NCBI RefSeq assembly: GCF_965638725.1
Contig: NC_134949.1
Span: 121,023,794-121,087,793 of the forward strand
Source: Aptenodytes patagonicus
Taxonomy: Eukaryota > Chordata > Aves > Sphenisciformes > Spheniscidae
Direction: 5' to 3'
DNA: 64,000 nt
Part shown: piece by piece, positions 29,894 through 43,300 of the stretch
Layout of the letters: the number at the start of each line of letters is the position of its first letter
Position numbering within the stretch: position 1 is the stretch's first letter
Made by a program: the position numbers and the translations under genes
The notes under the pieces: generated by a model
What the model was told of the DNA's origin: nothing
Databases searched by the model: none
Seen by the model: the letters and a program-made list of their open reading frames with translations, nothing else

Positions 29894-30222
29894 TCATACA
29901 ATCATAGAATCATTAAGGTTGGAAAAGACCTCTAAGATCATCGAGTCCAACCGTCAACCCAACACCACCATGCCCACTAAACCATGTCCCTAAGCGCCTC
30001 ATCTATGCGTCTTTTAAATACTTCCAGGGATGGGGACTCAACCACTTCCCTGGGCAGCCTCTTCCAATGTTTAACCACTCTTTCTGTAAAGAAATTTTTC
30101 CTCACGTCCAATCTAAACCTCCCCTGGTGCCACTTGAGGCCATTTCCTCTCATCCTATCGCTTGTTACTTGGGAGAAGAGACCAACACCCACCTCGCTAC
30201 AACCTCCTTTCAGCTGCTGAAA
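29894..30222 (-). mobile_element. CR1 LINE fragment, 5'-truncated
   Basis: On the plus strand this begins with the imperfect repeat TCATACAATCATAGAATCATT followed by GGTTGGAAAAGACCTCTAAGATCATCGAG in short blocks, the reverse complement of a typical avian CR1 3' end. The element is thus in GRIK1-sense orientation. It retains a stretch encoding a CR1 ORF2 C-terminal remnant on the minus strand (for example [19 protein letters not shown]) at about 29977-30192, then breaks off near 30222. Strong 5' truncation is usual for LINE insertions. No intact reverse transcriptase is present. Confidence 0.92.
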
Positions 30223-30763
30223 AGTCTGAAGAAATAACAGGAAGATTATCCCAGTCTACAGAAATTATTCCCAAGTATTTGTCTTCCATGAACTGATGTC
30301 AAAGTACTGTTAACCATTTAATTTACTGTGGCAGTGTTAAGAAGTGGATGCTTCCTGAGGTTCTTAAAACCAGTCTAACCCGTATTTGCTGAAACACTTG
30401 GTCAATCTTACAGAAATCTTGACATATTTGGAGACATGAACAGGTCTAGATATGGACTGTAAGAATGGCTTAGCTTCTTGGAGTAAATTACAATTTATAA
30501 AGTCTAAAGTAAATTAAGGTGACATATGAACACCGTTTTGTGTACTTCAGCCTATATAGTCGCGATCTAATTAGGCACTGGTTTTAGGCATCAGTTCAAA
30601 AAAAGCATTAATGTCAGAAAAAATTTAAACATTCAGAAAATTATATTAACTCTTTTGCTGAACTAGTGTGTTCTTTTCCTCTTTTCCTAAAATAGGTGGG
30701 TTATGAGAATGGTATGCAATCTTGAAACATTTGTTATAAGTCGTGTTTTGTGCTGTGTGTTAT

Positions 30764-30878
30764 TGTTGTGGTTTAACCTCAGTCGGCAACTGAGCACCAC
30801 GCAGCTGCTCGCTCAGTCGTCCCCCGCCCCGGTGGGATGGGGGAGAGAATTGGAAGGGTAAAAGTGAGAAAACTCATG
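30764..30878 (-). mobile_element. Truncated LTR fragment, same family, opposite orientation
   Basis: This stretch starts TGTTGTGGTTTAACC and runs to GAAAACTCATG. It is the reverse complement of the last 115 or so bases of the solo LTR at 28605-29198, with scattered differences, and similarity stops abruptly at about 30878. It is therefore a 3'-end fragment in the sense orientation of GRIK1. The TG terminus is intact on the left; the other side is truncated and no target duplication can be assigned. Confidence 0.85.
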
Positions 30879-33552
30879 TGTGGGGGTCTATACCTCTAAT
30901 GACATTTAAGCCTTTTAGCTAATTTTAGCCACATTTGACAAATAGCTAGAGGCCTTAGAGGTTATTATGCTCCTGCAAGTGTTGTGAAACATTGCAGTAG
31001 TAACCCCGCTAGGAGAGAAGCTGCAGGATGAGCTCACAACTCATTACGTATCAGTTAATCCGCATGGGAAAGATCATCTATAAATCCTTCAGCTGCAGGG
31101 AAAGCAAACACACAGACAAACAAACTTCAACTGGCGATCACAATCCACCGTGAGACACAAACCTGTACGGAAATCAGGCTTCATTAGTTACGCTGCTCCT
31201 GGAACTACTGCTTTTTAGAAAGATTTCAGAAACAAAACATAACACAGTTACACAGGGTGAACCTATGGATTTACCCAAAGGCTACACTGTGATTTGGAGC
31301 AATATTTAACAGCCAAGAAAGAAAAGCAAACAGGTTTCACAGCCAATGATTTGTGAGCACTGTGCGTTTCACTTCCGTTTGCTCCTGGCCACACGTCTGT
31401 GTGTAGGCAGCTCTGCAAGCAGACAGAGGACCCTGATGCTTATGTATTCTTGTAAACTTGATGCTGTTATTTTAAAAAATAGAAGCATCAAGGATAACTC
31501 GGGCTTTGTTTTCCCTTCTGCCTGTTCTGAGGTGGAGAGGACTGTGGGATGGTTTTAGTCTTGGCACACAACTGCAGAAAAGTCAATCTGTCACAGTCGA
31601 GCAGATTTAATATTAGTCATGAATGAGATCATGATTTGCGTACAGTAAGAGTTATTATTTATGGTACAGTGAGCCACTGCAAGAGCTTGTGGGAAGTCAT
31701 GACTAATTGTATACAGTTCCATAGCTGCCAGGGTTGGATAGACTCTTTCTTTTACCTAGGACCAACACTAATAATTTAACCCATGACCTCTCCTCCCCTA
31801 ATTCCCGCCTCCTTCTTCACATTCTCAGTAATTTAAAGGAAAAATCAAATCCCACAAATTGCTGTACTTTGGTACCAGTATAGAAGCATGCAAACAAGCA
31901 AAGCATTCACATAGGTTGTCCACCTGGAACAAGGGTTGTTCAGTGGACATCGGAGAAATGTATGTCCAAGGCCAGTCACTCTCAGCAGAACTGCTCGTGT
32001 GAATAACGGTTTTGCAGGGCTGTGTCTTTTGATTAAAAGAAAACAGTGAATTGGAGGAAAAGCAGCAAGAGCTTAATTTGACCTGGCTCACACAGAAGTG
32101 GAAGTCAGGCACAACGTGCTATATTATCAGAATTAATGATTCAGATTACAATTATTTTATGACCTTTGAATGAGGTATATGTATGTATACATTAGAATAT
32201 ATACAACAATGCTGACTTCTTAAAGTTGAATGCCATCATTTGCAATAAAAACTGCAGCATTTCTGTTACTTTTGCTGTGATGTGAGTGTGTGGACTTCCA
32301 ATGATACATCACTTCAGTTCTTATATTTCATAGTACAAATGTTTTCTCGGGCTATTTTCCATATACTTTATTAATGTGGAACACGTTGTATATGCAAAAC
32401 AGTACATAACAGAAGTGGGGAAAGGCTTAATTAGGGATCCTCAGTAAAAAGAACCAAAACGCCAATCTCTGTGAAGCACTAATAAAAATATTTATGCTTT
32501 AAATTATAAAAAGGAAAAAATGAAGGATAGGATGAGATCAAATAAACAGAGTTGGAAATGAAATTCCAAGGCCACTATCTGAAGAAAAGGACAATAACTA
32601 TGCTAGTTCGGAGTCCAGGTTTATTCAGGAGTATAGAAAAAAAGTGTGCCTCAGATGACCAATTTCCTCTGACAAGTTTCTAAGTTCATTTTCTTTCATG
32701 CTTGGTTTGCTCTTGTTCAAAGCCCTAGAGCAACTGACTCCCAGACTGTGGTCCGTGGTCTCTGAGGCCACGATAAGTAGCTTGTATCCAGTTTGTGAAA
32801 CCATATCAGCTGTCTAGAGTTTTCAAGGTAAAGTTCAATGATAAGGGAATAGAATGCTCTGCTGGCCCTCTGGAGGTGTGACTGTGGTCCACTGGTCCAG
32901 AAACTCTGTGGCACACCTGCCTTTGAGAACATTATGAGCTTTGGCCTCATTTGGAAAAGCGGTGTGTACGTGTTTATTTCCTGCTGGTTTTGAATAGGGA
33001 CATCACTGGGACCCTGCCACTGACAGGCAGGGTGCACCTCAGAACAGCGCTGGGAGAGAACATTGGGTATACATCACCTTGCAGATTGTCCCCCCAGGTT
33101 CCCAGTCACATTATCTTGTATTTTCAAGGGGAAATTAGCTGAGCTAATTAACATCCTTCAGCAAAAATATGTTCACATCCTCTTTCTTACTTTTTAACTG
33201 TATGCACTGTTAATAGAAAAGAGAAGTGCTTACATGCAAGTAATATAAACTGCTTTTCAACATGTAGTCTGCTGAGGTGTTGTGTACTGACAAAGAAAGG
33301 CTGACACATTTCATCAGGTATTTCTCTCCATTCAGCCCTTAAGGAAAGTAAAATCTCATCACATTGCAATATATAAAAGTGATAACAGTGTTGATGTGAA
33401 AATACCAAGAGACACTCTAGAACGTTATGTTTTAGAACTGGATAAAACCCTTAGGATAGTATTATACTATATCTACTTTGCAGAGCCCATGCAACACCTA
33501 TGGGAAGAGAGGTAGTTAATGTGGATGCATCTAAAACTACATCTTCGACTTA

Positions 33553-34403
<851 letters not shown>

Positions 34404-34607
34404 ATGATCTATGAGTTCTTTGACCATCCCATTCCACTCTCCTTTGTCATTCTGGGCTCCATATTTACCATCAGAAACTAGTTTGACCTCATAGATGAAG
34501 CCTAAAATATTTGACAGCTCCTTTAGTAAGTCCAGGCAATAACCCTCGAATCTGTCATTTCCGTACAAGGGCTTGTCAGACTTCTTGTACATAACATAGG
34601 GATCTTC
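34404..34607 (-). CDS. GRIK1: GRIK1 exon, ligand-binding domain S1 (first part)
   Basis: This 204-bp exon of 68 codons begins [18 protein letters not shown] and ends GMVKELIDH. The acceptor is TTTTTCTATAG and the donor GTAAGA, phase 0 on both sides. It contains [19 protein letters not shown] and [15 protein letters not shown], hallmarks of the bilobed glutamate-binding domain of kainate receptors. The initial glutamate and the tyrosine of the GNDRFEGY segment lie near the agonist in receptors of this family. No disruption is seen. Confidence 0.97.
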
Positions 34608-35811
34608 CTATAGAAAAAGACAGTAGACATGTAGCAATAGAAATGAGGTTTGTTTCGGTTATGTCAGTTTCTCTAAATTATGTTAATATTTTATAAATGG
34701 ATGGCAATTAGATGGAAACCAGTAATTTACCGTGTCCATTAAAAGCTGTTTTAGGTGTGTTAATAAATTGACTGAATCAATTAGTGATAAGCATAAGGGC
34801 CCTAATTTTCAGTGGAACAGACCATTCATAGCTCCCAGGAGCTTTAATTAAAGCAGAGCTTAGCAGCTCCAAAATCAGACCCAAGATCTGTACTCTACAT
34901 TGTCCCACCCTAAGGGACAGGAAGGGATACTGAAGGAGAGAGAAGCCTAAATAACAGAAAAAGAATCATAAGGGGAACCTAAAGTTTTATATTCTGTGAG
35001 AAATAAATCTTTATCGAAAAAAATCTTCAAATGTACAAAATAGCTGTCAGCTGAGCAGGTATTCACATGAGAGAATGCAGAACAGCACAGGTAGAGTGCA
35101 AAGTTGCTTTTCTTTTTGAAGGATTTTGGATGGAAGAAGATCTGGGCAAGCAGGTTTCTGCAGTTTAATGTGGCAAAAGACCTCTGGCAATAGGAAAGGA
35201 GTGTAGAGGGAGCCTTTGAGCTCTTTCCCTCCTCCTGAGGAATTAGGCTGAATAATTGAAAAATGTGGCATTACTGGCCAGGGAGAAAGCACGAGACAGA
35301 ACAACTCGTGAATACCCAGTTGCATGTTTTCCATGTATCATAGTAAGAACATAACTCAATCTCTCTATCCGCTGTTTGCTACTTTCTTTCAGTCCTCTTC
35401 ACCTCATTTTCAGTAAAAAGGAAGGATGTATAAGCACTGACTACAAAGCTAAGTATTTGTGTGTGTTAATTCTTCTGGGAAGAAAAGTATGCAGGGTTCA
35501 CCTCTGAAATATTGAAGTAAGCTAAACAATTCTGGAGACGGAGGTTCCCGAGAGTCTTTCATTGGCAGTGGGGTATTTTTGAATCAATCTTGTGGATAGA
35601 TGAATGTCTACGTCAATTCTGAGTCTAAATAAAAACATTTGCTTGAAAACAGGCTAGTTTAACAAAACATTGTTTAGTGTGGAGGAAAACAGTCATGGAG
35701 TGCAGGGCAGAGGTGGCAAAGGCAGCCGCAGAGAGCCCGGCAACCCACCGTCAGCAATGCATGCATCCTGCGGCGCGGCTGGTGGTGTCACCTCCGTCCA
35801 GCAAGACTTAC
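34608..35811 (-). other. GRIK1: GRIK1 intron, 1.2 kb
   Basis: A GT-AG intron (GTAAGT...TCTATAG) with no recognised exon or repeat. Confidence 0.9.
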
Positions 35812-35925
35812 CAAAATGGTGGTGACGATAAGCGTCCGGTTAGCCAAGGAATCCGTGATGTTGGTCGATCGGTCCTTGTTGCTGTCCGTCATGTTAAGGC
35901 CACTGTTTGAGTTCCAAACCCCAAT
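35812..35925 (-). CDS. GRIK1: GRIK1 exon, linker from amino-terminal to ligand-binding domain
   Basis: This 114-bp exon of 38 codons begins [18 protein letters not shown] and ends [10 protein letters not shown]. The acceptor is TCTGTGCAG and the donor GTAAGT, phase 0 on both sides. It encodes the glycosylated linker, with three sequons (NMT, NIT, NRT), and the first strand of the S1 ligand-binding half (TLIVTTIL), which leads into the [10 protein letters not shown] stretch of the next exon. The [17 protein letters not shown] pattern is close to mammalian GluK1 and clearly different from the GluK2 linker. Confidence 0.95.
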
Positions 35926-38900
35926 CTGCACAGAAGAGAGTGGGTGAGCAGCTGCCTGGCTGCAGCGAGCCGAAACATTTCCCTAAACGCTCACCGCCTA
36001 GGAAGACTGCACTGGCTCTAGTTGGCACAGAAAGAGACACCAGCAGGATGAAATGCTAGAGAAGGGAAACAGCTGTGGGTCTGAGTAAGGCAGCAACATC
36101 AAATGGCTGATTTAGAAAACACAGGGAACATACCGTCCTTTCAAAAGCAGGTGGAAATGAATAAGCTGTAAGAGTATAAGGCATGTCAATACAGTGGTGT
36201 ATTAGCCAATTTGCTACAAAAGTGGAACATGTTGACTTTGTTTCCTGCTAAAAAATGTCAAATGTCTATTTTTATGTGTTTTTTTAAAATTTTTGTAAAT
36301 GGTAGAGTTGAAACATATGGAAAGACCTCTCTCTTCCAATACAACAGATTAAAAGCTTGAATAAATATGTTGAAACAGATTGATGAATGCACTGGCCTTT
36401 TGCTTCCGCCGTGCCTTCAGCAGGTTTAGCAAAGATTATTCTGTCAGTTCTTGACTACTATATATGACAGAGCTAGCAAAGTGATACCATTTCACCCACT
36501 GATCAGTATTTGCTCAGTAAATGTAAGTGGGCAAAGACAAATTCCCTTCTAGCCCCAGAGATAGTGAAGAATTGCAGTATTTAATGCCCAATCCAAAGCC
36601 TCAAGGGAAAGATCTTCATGATTTCAGTGGATTTGGATCTACACCTTGTGAGGGCAGAAATTATAACCATGTTGATTTATTCAGATAAATATTTACTTAA
36701 CATGAACGCAGTCGGAAAGCATCTTCAGGTTTTTTTGCCTTTAGATTTACATACACAGTGTGGCTGAGGGCTGATGTGAGAAAACTCCAGGCAAGGGGCT
36801 GGCTCAGGCAGTTTGGTTTGTATTGAACATTTGCGGAGAGCACCAGGTGGATGGCTTGAGGTTCTGACATTCGCCATCCATAGAGCCCTTCGCATCGCCG
36901 CGCCGCTCTGCCAGCGTGTTTCAGCTCTACCTGGGAGGGATCCGCTGTCAGATCCTCTCTGCTGGGATTGCCAGCGAAGCTGCCAAGTAAGTCTAAGACA
37001 AAACCCGCTGACTTCTCCTGTGTACTGAAGGTTTCTATCTGCCATCAGATGCTCAGTCATTTCAGACCCAGGCTGAACTCTTTTTCTTTGGTTGCTAACT
37101 GAGGCAGAGATGGTGCTGCGTTTGTACCAAACCCAGCAGATAAGTTTGTGCCTGCTGAGTGTGGATTTGGGGTAATAACTGTATAATTTCAAACTAACTT
37201 TGTGTTTGTGTCCCTGGGTGCCATTGCTTTCGCCTTTCACAAAATTTTTTTCCAAAGTATGCTTAAATGGGGATAGTCATGCCATTTTTTTAAAATTATT
37301 TTTTCAAGCTTTTATCAGTCATTCCCTTTGTTTCCAAAACTAGATCAGGTTGGGAAACTGATCTGGAAAGTACACACAAAATAAAATGTTGTATATTATG
37401 ATAGCCTGTGCCATATGGTAAATAACCATATGGTTATGTTAAGTGTCCTTTAATTTGCACCAAGGTGGCTGAGTTAATCAAAAAGCCGTTCTGCTCGTTG
37501 TTACTGACTTGATATGGTTTTATCGGCTGGCAGCAGGGAAGAGGAGAACAACCATGAAGAACATGGAGTGACACAGTCACAGTGCATACAAAATACACCA
37601 GGAGACCACTCTACGTCTGGATAAAAGAATGACGCCGCAGGTCAACCTTGATTAGAGCAATGGAGGAGGTCGGAGGGGCACTGGAAGAATGAGGCCAAGG
37701 TAGTACATCACTATGGTGAATCCGGAGGATTTATTGCAGTTTAGTGACAAGTTTGAGAGGTGTCATATGCCCTTCTCAGCAAGCCTGTGCTCTGAACCAA
37801 TTGTAATTTGGTTTAAATCAATTCAGCATAACACAAAATGCCTAAAGTCAAAAGCAAGATTGGTTCAATAGCATTCTGCATGTCAGGTAGGATGATCTAT
37901 TCACCAGTAATGAGGGAAATAGGGGCCTTTGTGCCTTAGCCTGATTCACTGAAGATTAAAACAAGGTTATTAAGTATGTGCTTTATAAGAACATGAAGAG
38001 TGCTATAGGAAGTTTTGCACTGGTCTGCTCTGTAGCATTAAAATCCCTCCCAAAACAACACAAAAAGAAAACCTTTTTTAACTGTGTATGTGAGAGGGGT
38101 GGGAAATAATAAGATCTGTGTGAAATGCATACAAAATATAATTCCAAGTGTTATAAGAAATTTTTGTCTTGTGACTCCGGAACACTTTAAACGTGGTAAA
38201 TACAGTTGTTTTTATCTCCACTGAATGGCAACTGTGGGTTGTACCTCCAGTGGGGAGCTGCGCATGGAGCTGGTCTCTTGACTCCCACTTCGGTGCCTTA
38301 TCCACCAGGCAGAGGCACCTCACAGTAAAAGAGGGCTGAGATTCCTGGGGTAATTTAGATCTTTTATAAACAAGCTTAGTTCCAATTTCCGTGTGTTAGT
38401 GAAAGACAGCATCCACTTAATCATCTATATTATTTTCTGCAAGGAGCTAACAACACAGTCGTCAAAATTTTGAGTCAACAATGCTTGAACTTTGCCTGCA
38501 CAGCATGCATTTTGTGGGAGGCAAAAAAAAACCCCAACCCTGCACATTAAAACAGTCCTTGCTTCTGATGCTAATACACATTCGAAATGGTGCAGATTTA
38601 CCACTTATGGTGAATCTTAGGTGAATCAGGAATGATAACAACTGAGAAAAGGACTGCTTTTGCTGCAGCCAGGAGTCTCTGCTCTAAGAGGAGAAAAGCA
38701 CAGCTCCCAAGAAATAAAATAATAGTTAAAAAAAAGATTTTGGTGAAAAAGCTGAATCCTGCTAAGATATTTTCACTATTTGGAATTACAGTGTCTCAAC
38801 TTGGGACGAAACTTATTCTACCAGAAAAACTCATACTCTTGGATACACTGTTGTCTCTAAACTGCAATATGAGAGTCACTCTAAAAACCCAAAGGATGAG

Positions 38901-38950
38901 TCTGAAGACCCAGCCCAAAGGTTTTTTGCACCACCCGTCTGTGTACAAAC
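35926..38950 (-). other. GRIK1: GRIK1 intron after the cassette exon, 3.0 kb
   Basis: A GT-AG intron (GTTTGT...TGTGCAG). It contains the longest uninterrupted reading frame in the window (36725-37255, minus strand, 176 codons). That frame has no recognisable domain and is rejected as a gene. No repeats are recognised. Confidence 0.85.
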
Positions 38951-38995
38951 CTTCTTCCACACTTTATATAAATGATTAGAAACCTCGCCAGCAGC
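38951..38995 (-). CDS. GRIK1: GRIK1 cassette exon, 15-residue insert (GluK1-1 type)
   Basis: This 45-bp exon encodes exactly 15 residues, AAGEVSNHLYKVWKK, in phase 0 at both ends. The acceptor is TTTTTCTCTGTACCAAG and the donor GTTTGT; both are weaker than the other sites in this gene, as expected for a skipped exon. In mammals the same insert, differing at perhaps one residue, separates GluK1-1 (insert present) from GluK1-2 (insert absent). It lies between the amino-terminal domain and the S1 half of the ligand-binding domain. Skipping joins EEGTEK directly to IGVWNS without changing frame. Whether it is alternatively spliced in this species is inferred from the mammalian gene. Confidence 0.9.
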
Positions 38996-40200
38996 CTTGG
39001 TACAGAGAAAAATAAACACAGTGCTTCATTAAAAATGAAAAGACAACCAGTCTGGAGAGCTGTGTGGGAGAAATTACATTTAAAGTCTCAATTAACCCAT
39101 CAGCAATTATCATTTGGAGTCAAGCCAGTGTACGCAGAGGAAGGGACAACGCTGTCTCCAGCTGACATGAGCTGGTGGTGTCACCTGTGTTAGGGATTTT
39201 TGGATACCCACAGCAGCCACCTCCTAGGCGGTTGTGGAGGGAGCCCTACGGTGCCCATCGGCAGCCCATGTTTGCTGGCTGAGGGTTGGGGCAAGGCCAT
39301 CCCGCCTCCCTCCGGGGCCCCCCAAGTCCCCCTCAGTCTCCAGCATGGGCCCTGGCTGGCGGTGGCAGGGTTCGGATGCCAGCAGCAGCGCCGTCCGGCT
39401 ACTGTGAAACATGGCCAAAAGCGTCCATGGCTTTGGGCTCCTTCCTATGGTCTCTGCAAGTCAAGGAGCTTTCCCTGCCTTACACCTTTGCATCTTCAGG
39501 AGAATCTATAAGTAGTAAAGTAAGGAAAACAAGATCCTTTGACATGGATTTTTTTTTTTTCAGAGGCATGCTTCCCTGAGTGTCCTGAAGGAATGTGAAT
39601 TTTATTTGTCTTTTGTTTGAATGCAGAACCAGTTTCTGAAGTTGTATCATGCAGAACCTTCTGTTTTCAAACAAAGATGCTACAACTCGCCTGTAGTCTC
39701 GCCATTTCAGCACAATTTATGATAAGCAGTTAGGGATGTTAGGGAAAAAGAACCAATCTAATCTCAAAAACAAGAAGAATTTTTAACGTGTCAACTCTTG
39801 TTGAGGTTGTTACTCAAGCACCTTCTTTCCTCTCTCCTTCATGTCACATTTATTAAAACCAGTACATGTAAGATAAGGTAAATCTAGGTTTTATCTATAT
39901 ATATGAATTTACCACACCAAGTTACAGCAGCAAGAACTGAAGATAAGGTGCACTTAAAATAATTATTTCCATTCAGATAATTATTGCCAGTCCCAAATTC
40001 CTATCTCATACCTTGAAATGCAAGGTACGCATTGTAAAATAATAAAACAATCTTAGTAGCTCTGTTTTAACTTTGACTTAAATAATCTTGAGAATAGTCG
40101 TTTGTACCCCAAGCACAGGAGATTCAAGCTGAGGAGAATGGACTTTCCTACATCCCTGTCAAATTAGGTTTTGTCATTGTTTTACAAAGGATCTGGTTAC
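38996..40200 (-). other. GRIK1: GRIK1 intron before the cassette exon, 1.2 kb
   Basis: A GT-AG intron (GTAACC...ACCAAG). It contains the GC-rich patch at 39192-39430 and otherwise AT-rich sequence. When the cassette is skipped it is part of a 4.3-kb intron running from 35926 to 40200. Confidence 0.85.
39192..39430. other. GC-rich patch beside the cassette exon
   Basis: The stretch is visibly richer in G and C than its surroundings, with blocks such as GCCTCCCTCCGGGGCCCCCC. In transcript direction it ends about 200 bases before the acceptor of the 45-bp cassette exon. It contains no supported exon. It could be an unrecognised repeat or a splicing-regulatory region; nothing in the sequence decides this. 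Confidence 0.4.
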
Positions 40201-40308
40201 CTTTTCTGTTCCTTCCTCCTTGAGGCTAATAATGTCCAAATCAAAATCCTTCCGTAAGCCGTCCGTTTTGTTGAAGGTTATGCGCCCTGTCAAGCCATCC
40301 CACCGTGC
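40201..40308 (-). CDS. GRIK1: GRIK1 exon, end of amino-terminal domain
   Basis: This 108-bp exon of 36 codons begins [17 protein letters not shown] and ends [12 protein letters not shown]. The acceptor is CACAG and the donor GTAACC, phase 0 on both sides. It encodes the last strand region of the amino-terminal domain before the linker to the ligand-binding domain and includes an NKT sequon. It joins in frame either to the 45-bp cassette at 38951-38995 or directly to the exon at 35812-35925, so both splice forms stay open. It follows the long GC-AG intron. Confidence 0.95.
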
Positions 40309-43300
40309 CTGTGTGAACACAAAAACACTCTTCCCTGTAACGATTAGTAGGAACTACTCTGAAGCCATAACAAATACTGCATTTTAAATTAACCGTAGCA
40401 TTGAATCACTTCCAAATGGTTTTTTAAACATATCTGTCCTTGTTACTTTGATAAAAAAATCTTTCTTCAACTTTTTTGTTATTTAGTTTCTCTTCAGTAT
40501 GTTTTGTATTTTACAATCAGGCACAAGTTTGTGACAGTTTATATATATTGATATACATATGTCTAGTACTGTATATAAAAAGATATACTGAAGAGAGAGA
40601 AAGAGAGAATATGTATTACACATGCCCAAAGACAGGGCAGTTTTGCACTGCATAAGAATTCACTAAGAAATTAAAAAAGGAGTCTGCTGTGTCCAAGCTT
40701 CGGGTCTGAACCTTGGAGTACGAGAGCCTAAATCCACCAGCCTCGCTGGAGCGATCCTCTTTACCCCAGCCCAGGACCTTTTAAGTTCTCCATGACGAAC
40801 GGGTAACGAATGGCAATCAGTGGTGAATGGGAGTCTCCAGAAGGTCCTTATTGAAGGAAGGCAGCTAACCGTCCCAAATCACCAAAGCTTTCTCAACACT
40901 TCAGTTGTGCGTTTCCTAGTCTTGTGTGATAGAGACTGCCTTTGCTACTCAGGGCCCAGAAATCCAGATGTTTCCAGGAAAAGAAAGAAGGGCTTTTGTC
41001 ATTCTTGCTTGATTTCTTGGACAGGTTGTGGTTAAATGTCTCCCACCAGCATTGGACTCCTAATGTCCTGGACTTTGTTGAATTGTTTCACTAATCCCTA
41101 CTCAGTTTGCATCCCCAAGGAAGAAGACACATGTTCCCAAGTAAGCAAACGAGGTGTATCATTCCTAATGGGAGCACTGCCACTGCCTGTGCTCACAGGT
41201 GTTGATGGCATGATGATGAAGGCTCTAAAAGCAGGCTTTCAGGAAAAAATCACCCAGTCACAGAGACCTAATAAAAACTTTGGTACACACAAGTCTTACA
41301 TATGTGTTTGAAGTACAGCATACGAATTGCATATGATCGGTTTTGGTCCAGGCAGCGTTTTACTGTTCTATCATAACTAAGTCAAATCACATTTTCCTTG
41401 TTTTAAACATTAGCAGCAGGAGTAAGTTAAAGTGGTAGACTTTGTACATCAGTCTATATAGCCATGATGATTCCCTGTGCTGGGGAAAACTTCTTCAGTG
41501 CAGCAGGATCAACGTCCAGAACTAACTTCCTCCGCAATTTAAGCTTTCCATATCTTGTAAGCTTCCCAGCAAGCTCACTTGCTTTTAAATGAGATCTATC
41601 TGTCTCTCATATAGCCCCCATTTTGTCCCCAAAGCTGAAGCTTATCTATAAAAGAAAGTATTTCATGGATTTCAAACTGCAGATGATCTTTGTAATCTAT
41701 TTTTGGGAGCTCCCACATTAGATTAAATTCTTCAAAGACACAAGAAAGGCTGATGATAAATGATGGCATAGTTTCCTCATGTGTGTCAGCCATATAATTC
41801 TTAACTTACAAGCTTTTCTACTGCGCATTGTTATTTGCTTTGTTTAATTTGTTGTAGACAGATGTCATAAGGAAAGCTGCATTAAAAATCAGCAGACTTA
41901 CAGAATGGTGTCTCCCCTTCCTGTTAAATCTAAATTCTAGCGCTGAATCTGCAGGATTTAATCTCAGATGCTGGGGTGTTATCAACATGTGTCTCAGACA
42001 AATCTGGTGCCTCCAGAATTTTGTGGAAATACAGCAGGATTTTGAAGCATGCTTAAGTAAAATAAGAATGGAAAAGCACAAATGCAAGAAACTTGCTATG
42101 AGACTTTCCATCTTAATGATGCGGGAACATACAAAAATCTCAGCTGTAAACAGTCAAACACTTGTGGTTTTGTATGCTGATGTAATTAAGATAGAAGGAG
42201 GGGACACATATGAATGCATTTCATTATATAATATCTCTTTTCCAGTCTGTCTTTTTATTACTCTGACATGACCCCCATCTCTTATTCACAAAGATGGAAC
42301 ATTTTTAAAAATACGATCTTTAGAGATCAATTCCTCCTCAGAGGGCAATTTGCTTCTGTGAAATGCTCACATTTATTGATTACATATCAGATGCTCAGCT
42401 TCTCTGCTAACATGACATGATCTTGAATAAAGGAACCAATATGTTATTTTTGGAAATGGTATCAGGAGCCTACATCTCCATTCTTGTAAAAAAGATTTAT
42501 ATGGTAAAATGCTAGCTCGCTTTTGAAAATAGGTATTGGTGCTTCTACCCCCACACTAAAAAAAATGGAAGGAAAAGATGTTTCAAGCTGCATAGGTGTA
42601 TGCTTAAATGTCAAGGTAGCAGAGAAGAGCATATAGGCTTAATCTAACTTAAGTCCCACTCAGACCATCAAATAATGACCCAAACGTGACTTAAATTATA
42701 AACAGGAGTCAGGGACTGTTTCTCAGAAGAGTTAAACTTAAATGTTGAAGGCGTTTCTCAGGCCCTAATTGTGAAGCACACGCTTCAAATACCGTTTGAA
42801 TTCTAAATTTAATTTCTGATTTTTATTTTATTTATTCTAAATAAAAATAAAACATTTGGGTTTGAGTCCAGTGAGCATAATTTTATTTCTGACTTCAAGA
42901 CAGTTGTAGTGCCTGTGTGTGCAGCACGTCTAGACAGACAGGTGATGTTTCTTTCCTGATCAGAAACAAAAGTTTTCCTTAAGAAACAAAGGGAGGGATG
43001 AGCTAGGAACCTACAGTCCATCCCAGGCCTTCCGAAGTCTGTGGTAAAACTTCCAAGCTTTTAATACGATTTGGGTCCTAAAGCACAACTGCCTGCTGCA
43101 TGCAAAGAAAGTGAAACGTATCATTGCTCCGAAATCATAGCTGTATGCCACCACTTCTAGATGCCTGTCAGGCAAATCAAGGATGTGAGTGCCTATTAGG
43201 CGCTGTGTTCAGGCAAACAGAATAGGCAGCAGTCGCACAGTTCTCAAATGCAATTAATGAACAGAAATGAAGCAGAACTTTCTGAGTAGTCAGAAACCGC

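Noticed and set aside
29977..30192. Minus-strand frame with [16 protein letters not shown]
   Set aside because: It is the remnant of the CR1 element's own ORF2 end, not a host gene. The element is heavily truncated.
36725..37255. Longest open reading frame in the window, 176 codons on the minus strand
   Set aside because: It lies wholly inside a GRIK1 intron. Its translation is low in recognisable motifs, with no domain or family resemblance. A frame of this length is expected by chance in 64 kb.
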